From Peronospora farinosa (taxonomy: Eukaryota > Oomycota > Peronosporomycetes > Peronosporales > Peronosporaceae): a stretch of 64,000 bases of DNA. The notes under the pieces were generated by a model. It ran no database searches. It saw only the letters and a program-made list of their open reading frames with translations, and had not been told where the DNA came from. Both the position numbers and the translations under genes were made by a program. Location: positions 310,001 to 374,000 of the forward strand of contig CANTFK010000020.1 of the NCBI GenBank assembly GCA_947646735.1, read 5' to 3'. Positions 1 to 10,715 of the stretch are shown one piece after another. Each line of letters begins with the position of its first letter. Position 1 is the stretch's first letter.

Positions 1-381
1 GCGGTGCAAATGGACATGAATGCTGGAATCCAGTCGTTTAGGGCGACTGACTGTCGTTGCTGTATATTTCCATCATCACGCGACCGAATTTGGCTTGCCA
101 ATTTGACTGCCTAACACCTACGATTGCATCAGGTGTCGATCGCATCGTGGGGTGCCTGAACAACTACACTACACCATGCTTTTTTATAAAGTACAGCGTA
201 CTCCAGGCTGCGACGTTAGTGTGGACTTCGGACTAGCTTTGCTCAGCAGTCGTAGCTCTATACACATCGTAGCAGCAGATCTGCATTCGGTACGACTAAT
301 GAATCTCTTTCAAATAGGACAGCAAGCTTTGATGCAGCTGAGTCAGTCTTGATATATTGTCACAGTGCAGTTCAAGCACTT
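1..381. other. Gene-free flank downstream of the MYND gene
   Basis: I see no convincing gene here. Short open frames exist but show no domain, bias or repeat. It is the 3' flank of the MYND gene, which is transcribed towards the window edge. Confidence 0.5.
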
Positions 382-1233
382 TCAGTAAATCTCTTGTTTT
401 TCGGCACTTGGTTCTGCAGCAGCCATCTCTTTCCGAATGGCCTTGCAACTCGTCTTATGATTAGTCCAGTCCTCTACCTGATGCTCCTTGCAGCAGTAAA
501 ACGTCGCTTCACACGCACATTGCAACAACGTCGCCGCTCCTCCTCCTTCCACCTGACGAGTGGAAGAGCCGCAGTATCGACATCCAACTTCCGATGTACT
601 GACGTCACCTACCATCGTCTGTTTCAAAAACATCGTTTCAAATGTGTGCGCCACGTTCGTCAGGAACGTGAGGATGATCTGCTGTCGCATCTGCAGCGTG
701 AGCCACACGTCTGCTTCCATCAGCTTGCCCTGTTTGATCAAAGCTTTCTTTTCTTCTACAATCTGTGTTGATGCTGAGGGCAGCAAGGACTGAACATTAT
801 GCTCAGGGTCTGCCAGGTCAATGAAGGCCAGCGAGACGTGCATGAACGTCTCGCCTGAGAACGTCGGCATAATGTCGGTCGCACGCAACGACGTCAGATA
901 TAACAAGTCATGGCGACTGCATTGTTCTCTCTTGGTGGCACGTGCGTTCATCATTCGCAGCAACACTTTACCATTATCCTCTAAGAGCCCCTGAAGCGTC
1001 AATTCGGGCGTGAGTAGCTGTGTAGCCTGTGGTCTTGTTTCTTTACAGTTGTAGGACACGGGAATGTCAGGTGATGCATTGCGTAACAGAGAAACTTGCC
1101 CAGTGTAAGGAAGTGCTAGGAACCAGCGCATGAAGGCAGAAGCATTGGCACGCCAGAAGCGAGTCAGATACTCGGTGGGTGCTTCCTCGAGTGTCAAGGC
1201 TACGGTGGCACCTGTGCTACTAGCTCCAGCCAT
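382..1233 (-). CDS. MYND-type zinc-finger protein
   Basis: This is a single-exon frame of 283 residues. The C-terminal third (about residues 218-263) has a MYND-like zinc cluster: C218-x2-C221, C239-x-C241, C247-x3-H251 and H259-x3-C263. One position that is usually Cys (YCSKECQ in many family members) is His here (YCCKEHQ), which can still bind zinc. MYND domains in general bind proline-rich peptides and recruit partners. The first 200 residues are mostly helical with no SET or other catalytic motif I recognise, so this is not an obvious SMYD methyltransferase. The start at 1233 is the first in-frame ATG. It is the last ordinary gene before the retrotransposon block, whose first LTR begins about 370 bp upstream of the start codon. 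The biological role is unknown. Confidence 0.85.
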   Translation of the reverse strand: MAGASSTGATVALTLEEAPTEYLTRFWRANASAFMRWFLALPYTGQVSLLRNASPDIPVSYNCKETRPQATQLLTPELTLQGLLEDNGKVLLRMMNARATKREQCSRHDLLYLTSLRATDIMPTFSGETFMHVSLAFIDLADPEHNVQSLLPSASTQIVEEKKALIKQGKLMEADVWLTLQMRQQIILTFLTNVAHTFETMFLKQTMVGDVSTSEVGCRYCGSSTRQVEGGGAATLLQCACEATFYCCKEHQVEDWTNHKTSCKAIRKEMAAAEPSAEKQEIY

Positions 1234-1600
1234 TTCAATTGATCAATTCTTGTTATTTTTAACAGTGTCAAAACTGCGTTTTAATTTCTAAATGTGGAAT
1301 CTGACTGCAACAAATGTCGGGGCTCCATGTACGACCTCTAAATATTAGCAATTCGTTCTAGATAAATTTTTGCATGGTTTTTGTATTGATCTTGTAGCTC
1401 GATGATATCAAAGTAGCAAGATACAAAAAGGTGCCGAGAAAAGAGAATGTGCATCCTTTTCGTAGCTAAACGACTAAATTTAGATAGTAGCCGGGTCCAA
1501 TAAACGTCTGCCATGTACAGATACTCTAAATCCGACTAAGCAGGTTTCTAAATGTCAGACGATAGGCTCTGTCGCGCAAAGGTCTTCGGCAGAAAAGCTT
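1234..1600. other. Intergenic 5' flank of the MYND gene
   Basis: This AT-rich stretch must hold the promoter of the MYND gene. I found no clear initiator or TATA element. It ends in GCTT (1597-1600), the left copy of the target duplication of the adjacent solo LTR. Confidence 0.5.
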
Positions 1601-2859
1601 TGTGGTGGAGTGGGTTCTCAAAATTGTATGATGAGACCCCAAACCACTCACTGTGACGGACTGCCAAATAATGTCAATCTTATTTTAAAAATAAATTTTA
1701 TTTATAAAAAGGATACCCCGATGCCGCGTATGAACCTTCTCTCACCTTGTGTACCCGTCGGCTGGCGGGTTGCACTCTTCGGAGGACTTGGTGAAGATGT
1801 AGACGTCTGCCTTGAGGGAGGTAGACCTGGGGGGGGCCTCGAGTGGATATGCTTCACTCGGTGGGCCGGTAGGTGGCCACTCGATCGACCTTGTCGAGAG
1901 TGGACTTAGAGCCAAATTCTTCAGGGCGCTTATCCCTGGACTTTTCCTTCTGTTTCAGGGGTATCAACCACCTGACCTTTACGTTGCTCCCGAACCTTGA
2001 GGTGAGGGAGACCGCTTCTGATAGCGGGTCTTGGGGGGTGTTGCTACTCGAACGAGCTCACAGGCCAAATATATCCTGGAGCTCTATTCGCACTTGAACT
2101 TCGCTACACAACTGTCTTCGACGTGGGGCCAAAGTATATCCCTTCCCGGAACAGTGAGTAACTTAGAGCAAGTTCTTCTTGGTGACGGAGTCGTGCCACG
2201 TAGATCGCAAATTGAGTAGTAGTATTTAATATAGTCCTATCCTTTTTACTCCTTTACTCTATCCTTGCCTGAAGTTCTGATTCCTTGCGTCGACTATTCT
2301 GATCCTTGTATTAACTGGTCCGAAGTGGCTGAACCTCGAGGGGCCGAGGTCGACCAATGAGGGACCCAGGTCGACCAATGAGGGACCCAGATCTACCAAT
2401 GAGGGATCGGGTCTACCGACGAGGGACCCAGGTCTACCGATGAGGGACGGGTCGACCGATGAGGGACTGGGTCTACCGACGAGGGGCCGAGGTCGACCGA
2501 TGAGGGACCCAGGTCTATCTATGAGGGACCGGGTCGACCAATGAAGGACCGGGTCTACCGACGAGGAGCCGAGGTCTACCGATGAGGGACCCAGGTCTAC
2601 CGATGAGGGACCAGTTCGATCAATGATGGACCGGGTCGATCAATGAGAGCCATGGTCGACTCCCTTCGGTACCGGTTAAACAGTACCTCTCTTTGTTTGT
2701 CTCAAATTCTCAGCCAACGGTCGCTTCACTCCAAGGTTCCCTTTATCTCCGGTCCCTTCGCTCTGGTGCGTGGTCCCTTATCCCTAGTCCACGGCCCCTT
2801 GTCTCTTCAATCCAACTGGCCCCTGGTTTCTTCACAATTTAGGAAACCACTTCACCACA
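1601..2859 (-). repeat. Solo LTR of Gypsy family B
   Basis: It starts TGTGGTGG and ends CCACA, and is nearly identical through most of its length to the LTR at 11754-12896. It is flanked by GCTT on both sides (1597-1600 and 2860-2863), a perfect 4-bp target duplication, so this is an independent insertion reduced to one LTR by LTR-LTR recombination. Strand is assigned by comparison with element B. It differs from the 11754 copy by an AT-rich insertion at about 1671-1718 and by more units in an internal minisatellite. Confidence 0.85.
2338..2655. repeat. Minisatellite inside the family B LTR
   Basis: A tandem array of roughly 19-21 bp units, consensus like GAGGGACCCAGGTCTACCGAT, appears in about 15 degenerate copies. 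Units differ mainly at GACC/GATC/TACC positions. The second LTR copy (12458-12690) carries a shorter array, so unit number varies between copies of the same LTR family. Confidence 0.85.
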
Positions 2860-2880
2860 GCTTTGAGCTGTCACCATACC

Positions 2881-3438
2881 TGTAACGGGCTAAAAGTTAC
2901 ATGGTTTGTTAAGTATCGGATACTGAACGGGCAGGCCTAAAAGGGTACGAGGTACCTTAGGTTGGGTGCGGCACAACAATGTGACCCACCCTCGTATATG
3001 TGATATCCATGGATGGATTCACATTCAACGGGGATGACGCCAGTTGGGACTGGGCATCATAGTGACGCTTCAGACAGACGTCATCAACGAGCTCAAATAT
3101 ATCTAAGCTCGCACGTAAGGATACGATTCTAAAATGACGCGTATGCGATCTTTTATATTGGACCAATCAGTAGTTAGATTTATATTTAGCTAAAACCTGT
3201 TAGTGTAAGTCAGTCTTATATTTGCTACATCACACTCACTGCGCTAGGGAAGACTGGTACATTTTCCGTGACGCAGATAGGTGCTTGTTTTAGAGTTCTT
3301 TGCGTGGACTGCTTTAAGCGGCCGACCAACACCATCACCACCGCACACGGAGATAAGACGGATTGATCGCTTCCTCACGCTGATTGAAGGTGTGCCCGTT
3401 TAGTACGTGGCAGCTTCTTTACGAAGCGCACGTCTACA
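2881..3438 (+). repeat. 5' LTR of element A
   Basis: It begins TGTAACGGG and ends CGTCTACA. It aligns with 16671-17274 across the whole length with many substitutions and small gaps. A primer-binding-like TGGTAGCACT follows at 3441. Confidence 0.85.
3091..3112 (+). promoter_or_regulatory. TATA-like site in the element A 5' LTR
   Basis: The AAATATAT core lies between GAGCTC and AAGCTC, so the TATA-like core sits in an imperfect palindrome. The same arrangement is conserved at 16889-16910 in the 3' LTR, where the palindrome is better (GAGCTTA and TAAGCTC). It is a likely core promoter, inferred only from sequence. Confidence 0.45.
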
Positions 3439-3440
3439 CT

Positions 3441-3459
3441 TGGTAGCACTAGTCGTCCT
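3441..3459 (+). other. Candidate primer-binding site of element A
   Basis: TGGTAGCACTAGTCGTCC lies two bases after the LTR end. Its first ten bases equal those of elements C (29042) and D (47254), which suggests a shared tRNA primer. The tRNA was not identified. Confidence 0.55.
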
Positions 3460-3480
3460 TCCCACGACCCGTCTCTTTGA

Positions 3481-4609
3481 ATGTGCGTGTGGATACGGAT
3501 GTCCCTCAATATGGATTGGGGGAATTTTCCTCACCTCTCCGAACATCATAGGGAGTTGGCAGAGCATTTGGTGCAGGAACTTGGTGAACAAGCCCTGGCC
3601 AACATCTTTAAAAGATCCTCCTGAGCAACATGTTGCTCAGTCGAAACAATTCGAGGCGTATGTACTCGAACAGCATCGAAACGCGTCCAAGGCAAACAGC
3701 CAAGCCACGACTAAGTCCATTAGTAAGACTCAGTATGAGAATTTGCGTGATCAAGCTCGGAATGAGGCGCTCAACAGAACTGTTGAGACGCTCACTTCCC
3801 GGCCTAATCAGCCAAGGCCCATTCGAATGGCCCTTCCGAAGTCTGATGGGACTGCAGCACATACGATTGTCCACTGGCTATTAGCAGTGAATCAATGTGG
3901 TGTGGCGCAGCTCATCGAAGACGAAACCAGAATGGTGTCGTATGCCATGTCAAATTTGCGTGGCAAAGCGTCAGAGTGGGCATACTCTGGGCTTATGGTA
4001 AACGCCAATGCGTTTCCAACATGCCTTATCTTCTAGTCAAAGATTCGCACCATGTACCAGCTGCCTAACAATAAAATATTACTACAGGCGCGCTTCTTTG
4101 GAGCAAGACAGGCGAAACGATCTCTGCAAGAATTTGTGCAGGAGATGCGTTCGCTGTCGGCATCCATTAATGTGAGTCCGATACCGGGCCGCATCAAGGT
4201 GGCCACGTTCACGAATGGACTTAGGCACGGCCCATCGCGTCAGGCCCTTTTTAGAAAGGTGCCAGCGACGATGGAAGAGGCAATTGACATTGCATTAGTT
4301 GAGAAGCAATCCTACAACAGTGCCTCGGCGACAGCCTATTTCAGGCCGTCGTCCAAGAAGTCTTATGTCACTCCTATGGAGTTAGGCAGTTCAGATGTGA
4401 TCTGCTACAAGTGCGGCAAGCGAGGCCATATGATGGCTCTCTGCTATGCAAACTTGCTACTGATGCTAAGGCAGCCAGCAAGAAGTCTCCTGACCCGAAG
4501 GGTGGTTCGAAGAATCGTGCAAGTCGCACGGGTTCAGATTCGATCCCCGGCAAGTCGGAAAATGCGGGAGCGCAGTAGGGGCGGGATGCCCTACTGTCGC
4601 GGACTCTGA
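3481..4609 (+). pseudogene. gag: Gag of element A, broken
   Basis: This is the capsid/nucleocapsid precursor. A block containing FPHLSEHHRELAEHL near the start corresponds to the FPHL block at the start of Gag in elements C and D. The middle has the RGKASEWA block (compare GKAKEWAL in C and D). The C-terminus has one CCHC zinc knuckle, CYKCGKRGHMMALC (C-x2-C-x4-H-x4-C), near 4400. A frameshift lies near 3605 and a stop at 4034-4036, after which the frame resumes at 4052. It is no longer translatable as one protein. Confidence 0.8.
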
Positions 4610-4619
4610 AGCTACCCCT

Positions 4620-6068
4620 ATGATCAGGGCTATCGAACAAATGGGTAGCATAGTCCCTGAGGTACTGAAAGGTCGGACCTCAACTTTTTTGGTCTATAGC
4701 GCTCGTGTACGAGGATATGACCAAGTGATGACCCGTCTCGTGGATTTGGGTGCATCACAAAACTTTGTGTAACTTGCGGCTCTGAAAAAGAGTCCAACGA
4801 GTTATGAGTCGCTTTGCCAGGATGGCAAGCAAGAAGAGGCGACCGTTCTTTTAGCGAACGGCGCTCTCGCAAAATCGGAGGGAGTTCAAGTTGAACTCGC
4901 CTTCAGCTTTAGTAACTTCTCTTGTAAAGAGAAGTTCACAGTGCTAGGTATGGAGAGTCCGTATGACCTCATTTCTAGGAATGCCTTGGTTGGCTAAACA
5001 CCAACCATGGATAGACTGGAGTACACCCACAGTCTCTAGATCTACGCAGGACACCGGAAAGTATGTGCTCCTGCGAGAGGCTTATGTGGCTGATGCTGGG
5101 TCCAACACAGTCGAGGGTGCGATGAAGGTATGCCAATCGGCACCAGGAACTATCCAGCTCGAAAGGAGTGGTGTTGTTGGAAATGCCCTGGCAAAAATCC
5201 AGGTGACACAGATTCCTACCCAGGTCGAAAAGACTGGTGTAGTGAATGGGGCGACGACAGGTAGTCATGCGTCCAATAGTCCTGCACAGAGCCGAGAGCC
5301 TGTGGCAGTTGATGGTGGGCTGACAGGAAGTCAAGTGCCACAAGAACCGGCACAGAGCCATGAGCCTGGTGCGGTTGGAAGGAGTGCGTTAGCTGAGGCA
5401 GCAACGACACCTTCTTTCAGGTCAAAAGTCGTGGTGACTCGAAGAACGAGCATTAGACGTATCAAGACGATCAAGGGCACGTCGAAACGAGTGACCCTTG
5501 GATCAGTCTCGGTCCAAGAGGACGGACCTACGAACGAGTTGTTCGAGGCCGTCGAAGACAAAACGCCGGAGGCATCCTCAGTTGAGGTGCTCCAACTTGT
5601 CTTGGCATCTGCCGAGGAGATAGTAAATCTCTCGGAGATGACGTGGGATCTGTTCCTGTCCGAACTAAAGGAAGGAAAGATCCACGAGATGGTCGCACCA
5701 GTTCCAGAAGAGAACGTGGTGGACTGTTGCTCTTCATCCACAATGGATGAGAGCGTCTTGGGAACCGACAAGAAGAAACTGTCTGCTGTTTAAGGCTGGG
5801 AAGCCTCGAAGGACAGCCCGTTCGATGATGTTCTGTGGAAACACCGTGATGTGTTTCCAGCAGAAGTGCCGAGCCGCCTACCGGCCGATAGGGGCATCAG
5901 GCACGAAATTGACCTGGAACCTGGCACCAAGTATTGTGTGACCAGGCAATGGCCGTTGCCGAAGGAACAAGTCGATTACATCGATGAGTTCTTCGGCAAT
6001 TGAGTTAAAGCGGGACATGTACGTGAGATCAAGTCGTCTCACTGCAGTGCGTAAAGCAACAGGTGGGC
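4620..6068 (+). pseudogene. pol: Protease, linker and RT start of element A, broken
   Basis: The aspartic protease segment reads LVDLGASQNFV, where the usual D-S/T-G-A active site has become D-L-G-A, with MPWLAKHQPWIDW further on. A stop lies soon after the active site. Next comes an acidic, repetitive linker (open at 4963-5793). The RT amino-terminal block [17 protein letters not shown] lies near 5915-5965. A stop follows, then HVRE and KATGGL, where element A sequence stops against element B at about 6068. The rest of RT up to GVRADPEK is lost. Confidence 0.8.
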
Positions 6069-6911
6069 TCCAAAAATAATCAAACGCCGTCGCTCCAGTG
6101 GATCCAACAGGTCAAAGCCCAATAACATGCCCTCATATTCAGCTTCATATACCGTAGACTTGTCGAGATATTTCGATGCAGCTGCGACTATAGTCCATGC
6201 GGGGAGTCTCCACTCAATAGCGCTGCAGGCGCCCTTCCCTTGCTTCACCCTGGCCGACCCATCGAAACTCATCACATACAGTTCTTCATTTTGTTTCACT
6301 GTGGGCGTCGGTAGGTCTACCACTTGCCTGGATTGCTTCTTGGGAGCAATTGACGACAGAATGGAGTCCACATTTTCTCGAGGCGTGATGCTGGCGGCTA
6401 ACGCCCCCAGTACCTGGTCTTCGCCTTTCTTGCATTTCACAATCTCCAAAGTCCACTGTGACAACAGAGCGGCCCAATTTCCCAAGCGACCTTGCAACCC
6501 CGAAGACTTCACTAGCCAGGCTAGTGTAGAGTGCCTCGTCAGAACTTTGAGAGGTCGGGTGACCAACATCGTGAAGCAAGTTTCCAATATCCGTAGCAAC
6601 GCCAGCACTTCCTTTTCCACTGTGCTATAGTTCATCTCGTTTGACTTGAGGGTTCGGCTCGTAAACATTACCGGCATATACTGGCCGTCGTAATTCTGCA
6701 CCAACGACGCCGAGATGGCCCAATAACTTGCGTAGACAATAATAACTGCTTCTCTAGCCGGGTCGAAATGTCGTAGGATGGGCGCCGTAGCAATCTTGTT
6801 CTTGAGCATGGCAAACGCTACTTGTACCTTCGACCATTTTTCTTCGTCGTCTTCCTGGGCCGCCACGTCACCATTAGCCTTCAATTTGCACCTCCAAGCG
6901 TTAAAATCCAC
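6039..6911 (-). pseudogene. pol: RNase H plus start of second RNase H, element B
   Basis: It continues the RT frame after a single nonsense codon at about 6919. The first part is the standard Gypsy RNase H (VIVYASYWAISASLVQ, then TRHSTLAWL), but the usual D of VYxD is S. After a linker rich in PRENV and KKQSRQ, a second RNase H begins with SFDGSARVKQGKGACSAIEW (first catalytic Asp), then YEAEYEGMLLGF (catalytic Glu). The frame then runs into element A at about 6069, before the third and fourth acidic residues. The same domain is more complete in element E (26356-26901). The last codons (6039-6068) read element A sequence. Confidence 0.85.
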
Positions 6912-6920
6912 CTCTCTGAG

Positions 6921-7883
6921 TTAATAAAGGATCGACGCATATACGGCATATTCTTCGATGTACCTGCTGTAGTAATTTAGGCATCCTAGAAAGGATTGCA
7001 TAGCCTTCAGCGTTGTCGGTAGAGGTAGGTCGACCAAAGATTGAAGGTCTTTTGGGTGGGCCTCTAGTCCCTCCTTGGAAACTCGATGTCCAAGATACTT
7101 GACCTTCCGACATCCCCACATACTCTTGACGGCACTGACCGACAAATTCCAATAGTCACACACGTCTAGCAGCCTCTCCACTTTCTGGCATAATACGTCC
7201 CACGATTCGGCCGGAACAAGTATGTCGTCAATGTATGATCGTCGACCCAATATCGAGAGGCCCGATTTTGCATCTGGTTCCCCTGTTGCGAACAAATCCT
7301 CTGTTTCTTCTGTGGCAGCCCCTGGCGAAATCCGTATAAATCCATATAACACATTATCCAACAACCTTCGATATATTTGAGGCGCATTATTAAGCCCAAA
7401 AGGCTTCCTAAGCCATTCAAATAATCCCAGTGGCGTAACGAACGCCGAGAATAGTCTCGCCCTTTCGGTCACCCAAAAACCACTCGCCATGTCAAGAGAA
7501 CAGTACCACAAAGCTCCGTCCAAGTCTTCCAGTAATTCGTTAATCAACGGCATAGGGTATACCATAAGCTGGGTGAGATCATTCACTAAGCGATAGTCGA
7601 TACACAATCGAATATCGACCCTATTCTTCTTCACGATAATCACAATTGGGCTGGCCCATGGCGAGGAGGAAGGCTGAATGATCTTTGCCGATAACAGTCC
7701 CTTGATCAGGCCGGCTAACTTCTCTCTGAATTGAGGGGCTACCTTCCGTACGCGTTGCGCGATCGGTCTTGCGTTCCCCACATCGATATCGCATATCGCT
7801 CCTCGGGCGGCCGGGGGTAAGGCGTTACCTTTGCCCATCAGCAAATGTCGTTTCTTCCATATTATTTGTCGTAGCTGGTCCAC
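6921..7883 (-). pseudogene. pol: Reverse transcriptase of element B
   Basis: This is an intact-looking RT domain. It has the entry block GNALPPAARGAICDIDVG, the palm motif SSPWASPIVIIVKKN, DLTQLMVYPMPLINELLED, the catalytic YIDDILVP in place of YxDD, and the thumb end YLGHRVSKEGLEAHPKD. It is separated from the upstream linker ORF (stop at 7932) and the downstream RNase H ORF (start 6911) only by single in-frame stops, so gene loss here is recent. The product would copy element RNA inside virus-like particles. Confidence 0.88.
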
Positions 7884-7931
7884 CTCTTCAGGAGTGTTCT
7901 CATCTGGATCAGGAATCTGTATATCTTCTAA

Positions 7932-8414
7932 CTAAATGCCTTCGGATGAGGGGTCCACTTCCGGTATGACCGCCCATCCTGGTCTTATGTCCTCAGCCCA
8001 AAGCTCCCCACTCTCGAAAGAACACACCTGGTCATCTGTTTGTAACAAGTCTACCTCCTTCTCGTCGGTAGTGATCACTGCAGGTAGGTCTTCCTTAGCT
8101 ACACTCCGCTCCTGGATAGACCCCTCCTGCCAATTCACCCTCTCTTCGCACGGTTGTTCTTCTCTGTCGGGTAACGGTTGATGTGCCATATTCATCATTG
8201 GGGTTGGGGCCGCTGGTCGCTGTAAGATGTGTGACGGAGTCTTATACTCTGGTCTTTCCATTAGTGGTCCCTCTTCCTCTTCCGTTGGGTCGACCTGATG
8301 GTCTACTTGGTCAGTGGTAGATTCATAAGCCAGATTTAGCCATTCCGCATATCTTCGAGAGCCTACCGAGACAAACTCTGGCGTTTTCGGAACTTGATTC
8401 CTGGTCAACCGCAT
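7932..8414 (-). pseudogene. pol: Acidic linker between protease and RT, element B
   Basis: It is about 160 residues, rich in E, D, P and Q. It ends IPEVDPSSEGI at a stop, after which LEDIQIPDPDENTPEEVDQL continues in the same frame into RT. The SGELWAED segment is also found in E (SGELYAEN near 28650), so it is a conserved part of this family's polyprotein. I recognise no domain. Confidence 0.7.
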
Positions 8415-8440
8415 ACCTATCTTGGTATCTTCGTAAAATG

Positions 8441-9097
8441 TTAAGGGCGAGGGCTGACGTTAGTTATCTTCAAAATCTGTCGACGTCCTACCCGTATCAT
8501 GGTGGTCACCCATCGTTCGCCTCTCGTGACCCACAATTTCCACTGTTCTGAGGTCGACCTTTTAAGAGGTACTTCCGTACATTCTCCAACGGGTATCGGT
8601 ACATACCGACCCAATTTCACATCCGATACTCGAGTATTGTACAGCGTCCTTCGCCCGGTCAATTGTACGATAACTTCATCGGGGAGGCAGAGAGTTCCGT
8701 CGGCCAAGTCTAACCGGATACCGGCTGGGACCATGAAGTCCATCCCCAAAATTGCATCCTGGCCTACCATAGGTCCTACCCACACCTTATAGATGTACAC
8801 CAAGTTCCCATTCAGAGTGACCTTGATGCGAGTGCGTCCCTCCGTGGTGTATACGGCTTCCCCAATACCAATACATTCTTGTCGTTCACTTTCATCAATT
8901 TGGCAGCCTACCTTACGAGCAAAGGTGATATCCAGAATGGATATCTCGGCACCAGTATCGAACAACAAATTTGCATGGTCGTTGTTGACCTTTCCAGAGG
9001 CTTTCGCTTGCCTGAACCATTTAGTAGGGGCGTAGTATTTCCAGTACCCCCTATACTCGCCTGACTGAACTTTCTCGAACAAAATTATTAGGCTCAT
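8441..9097 (-). CDS. pol: Aspartic protease region of element B
   Basis: This is a retropepsin-like domain with active site LLFDTGAEISILD and the flap-side block DAILGMDFMVPAGIRLDLADG. It lies in a different frame from gag and RT, so expression would need a frameshift or the frame has been lost. Element E has the matching domain at 37343-37800 with MLFDSGAEVSIVD. The catalytic D-T-G-A is intact. Confidence 0.82.
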   Translation of the reverse strand: MSLIILFEKVQSGEYRGYWKYYAPTKWFRQAKASGKVNNDHANLLFDTGAEISILDITFARKVGCQIDESERQECIGIGEAVYTTEGRTRIKVTLNGNLVYIYKVWVGPMVGQDAILGMDFMVPAGIRLDLADGTLCLPDEVIVQLTGRRTLYNTRVSDVKLGRYVPIPVGECTEVPLKRSTSEQWKLWVTRGERWVTTMIRVGRRQILKITNVSPRP

Positions 9098-9245
9098 TCA
9101 AAGAAGCAACATGGAACACAGGGTAATTTACAATCTTCGATATATTTCCAATCTTAACTGGAATACCCGTGGCTGTTTCTCCACATATGCAAAGATGCAA
9201 CAATTAGAACGCTCGGCTCGTACCAGATTCAAACTGGCGAGCGTC

Positions 9246-10694
9246 CTAATTTGCCATCTTCTCGAGTTTCTCCGGGAACATCCCTGCATGCTTGGCTGGG
9301 TTGTACCATTGACGGAACAAATTGTAGAACTTCTCCATCTGGCACTTCCCAATCTCGTGAATCTCTCCACAACCCCGGCATACAAACAGGCAGCGATCTG
9401 ATAGGTGACCCTTCCTTCCACAGCGGTCGCAGGTCAATCTTTTCCAGCAATTCAGATCTCCATGTTTCTTGGACCCGCAATATGAACATCTCGTGTTAGG
9501 GGTCGCTGATGATGGGCAGGGTCGCTGGTCTACTGCCTGGTGATGTTGGTCGGCCTCCCTAGTCGGTAGATTCTTTGAGAACCTCACACTTGGGTCCCTT
9601 CCTGCTTCTTTCTCCATAAGGTAGACTCGTCTTAAATCTCCTTCGTTCTCCGAAGAGTCTGGGCTGGAATCTTCAGAGCTCGAGTCTTCCAGAGGCGTCC
9701 GTACTGCATGTATGGAGCGGCGATTCATATCTCTCGGCCTCTCGGGTAGTGCCGGTGCCTTCTGACGAAACTTGTTTGATCCAAACAGCATCTTGCCTCG
9801 TCTTGCTTTCGTCCGCTGACATGCTGTTAATACTTCCTCCAATTCTTCCACGTCCGCCAGACGCAGCATAGTCAACTTGTCTGCTAGCTCTGGGTCGTCC
9901 ACCGTCAAAATGTAGTGATCGACGTGATCCTTCTGAATCTTGGGCGACCCATCCTTAATCTTCATCTTCGCCCTGAGTCCAAGCACATTCAGGAGGTACA
10001 GATAATCCAGCGGGGTCTCTTCCGACCTTTTCTTCGCATGGTAGTACTGGCGGGCGACCGGTACCCCCGTGCCACAGAACCGAATCATGAACTCTTGGAT
10101 TAAGTCCTTCCAGTTTCCTCGTACCGAGCGACCCAGTTGACGGTACCAGTTCTGCGCCGGTCCAGTCAGCAATCCTCCAAAAATGAGACATCGTTCATCA
10201 TCTGGTGCTTGGTCTCTTATAAATGCTGTATTGACCGTTGATACCCAGCTGCGCGCTCTGTCTTCGTCTTGGTCTCTTCCATGAAATTCTTTAAGGTCCG
10301 AGGTCGCCGAGATTTCGATGCGAGGGACCATATTAGGCATCTGTCCCAGCGCTGCGTTCGCCATCATCGACTGAGGCCCCCTCAAATCCACGTTGTCAGG
10401 GTCGAACTCACAAGAACCGACAAATTCCATATCGACGTCGGTCATCGTGTGGCCTCTTGGCATTTGTATGCCTGGATGCTGGTCATGGTGAGCGGTCGTC
10501 CTTTGCGCCTCTGGTATTCCTCCTGCTACACTCCCGTTAGGGTGTGCCCGCGGTACTTGGCGTTCATTCAAAAATCTTGCCATCGCCGCGTCGAAGAGGG
10601 TCTGCAGATCACCTACCGGGTAGGTAGGTCCCCCCCCAGCATCTTCGTCACAGGGCAGAGCAAATTCCAACTTTTTCACTTGCTGATTTTCCAT
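9246..10694 (-). CDS. gag: Gag of element B, three zinc knuckles
   Basis: The 482-residue frame is open. A capsid-like part holds PAQNWYRQL and WKDLIQEF. The C-terminal nucleocapsid part has three Cys/His knuckles: CSYCGSKKHGDLNC, CDRCGRKGHLSDRC and CRGCGEIHEIGKC, the last with x3 before His. Multiple knuckles distinguish family B/E from A, C and D, which have one. An in-frame stop separates it from ORF1 just upstream (stop at 10716). Confidence 0.88.
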   Translation of the reverse strand: MENQQVKKLEFALPCDEDAGGGPTYPVGDLQTLFDAAMARFLNERQVPRAHPNGSVAGGIPEAQRTTAHHDQHPGIQMPRGHTMTDVDMEFVGSCEFDPDNVDLRGPQSMMANAALGQMPNMVPRIEISATSDLKEFHGRDQDEDRARSWVSTVNTAFIRDQAPDDERCLIFGGLLTGPAQNWYRQLGRSVRGNWKDLIQEFMIRFCGTGVPVARQYYHAKKRSEETPLDYLYLLNVLGLRAKMKIKDGSPKIQKDHVDHYILTVDDPELADKLTMLRLADVEELEEVLTACQRTKARRGKMLFGSNKFRQKAPALPERPRDMNRRSIHAVRTPLEDSSSEDSSPDSSENEGDLRRVYLMEKEAGRDPSVRFSKNLPTREADQHHQAVDQRPCPSSATPNTRCSYCGSKKHGDLNCWKRLTCDRCGRKGHLSDRCLFVCRGCGEIHEIGKCQMEKFYNLFRQWYNPAKHAGMFPEKLEKMAN

Positions 10695-10715
10695 TGGCTG
10701 AAAATCGGAATGATT

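Noticed and set aside
1610..2219. Overlapping plus frames repeated at 11667-12339
   Set aside because: Lie in the family B LTR on both copies; LTR sequence, not genes.
2338..2655. CRISPR-like direct repeats
   Set aside because: Units are contiguous with no spacers, degenerate and inside an LTR of a eukaryotic element.
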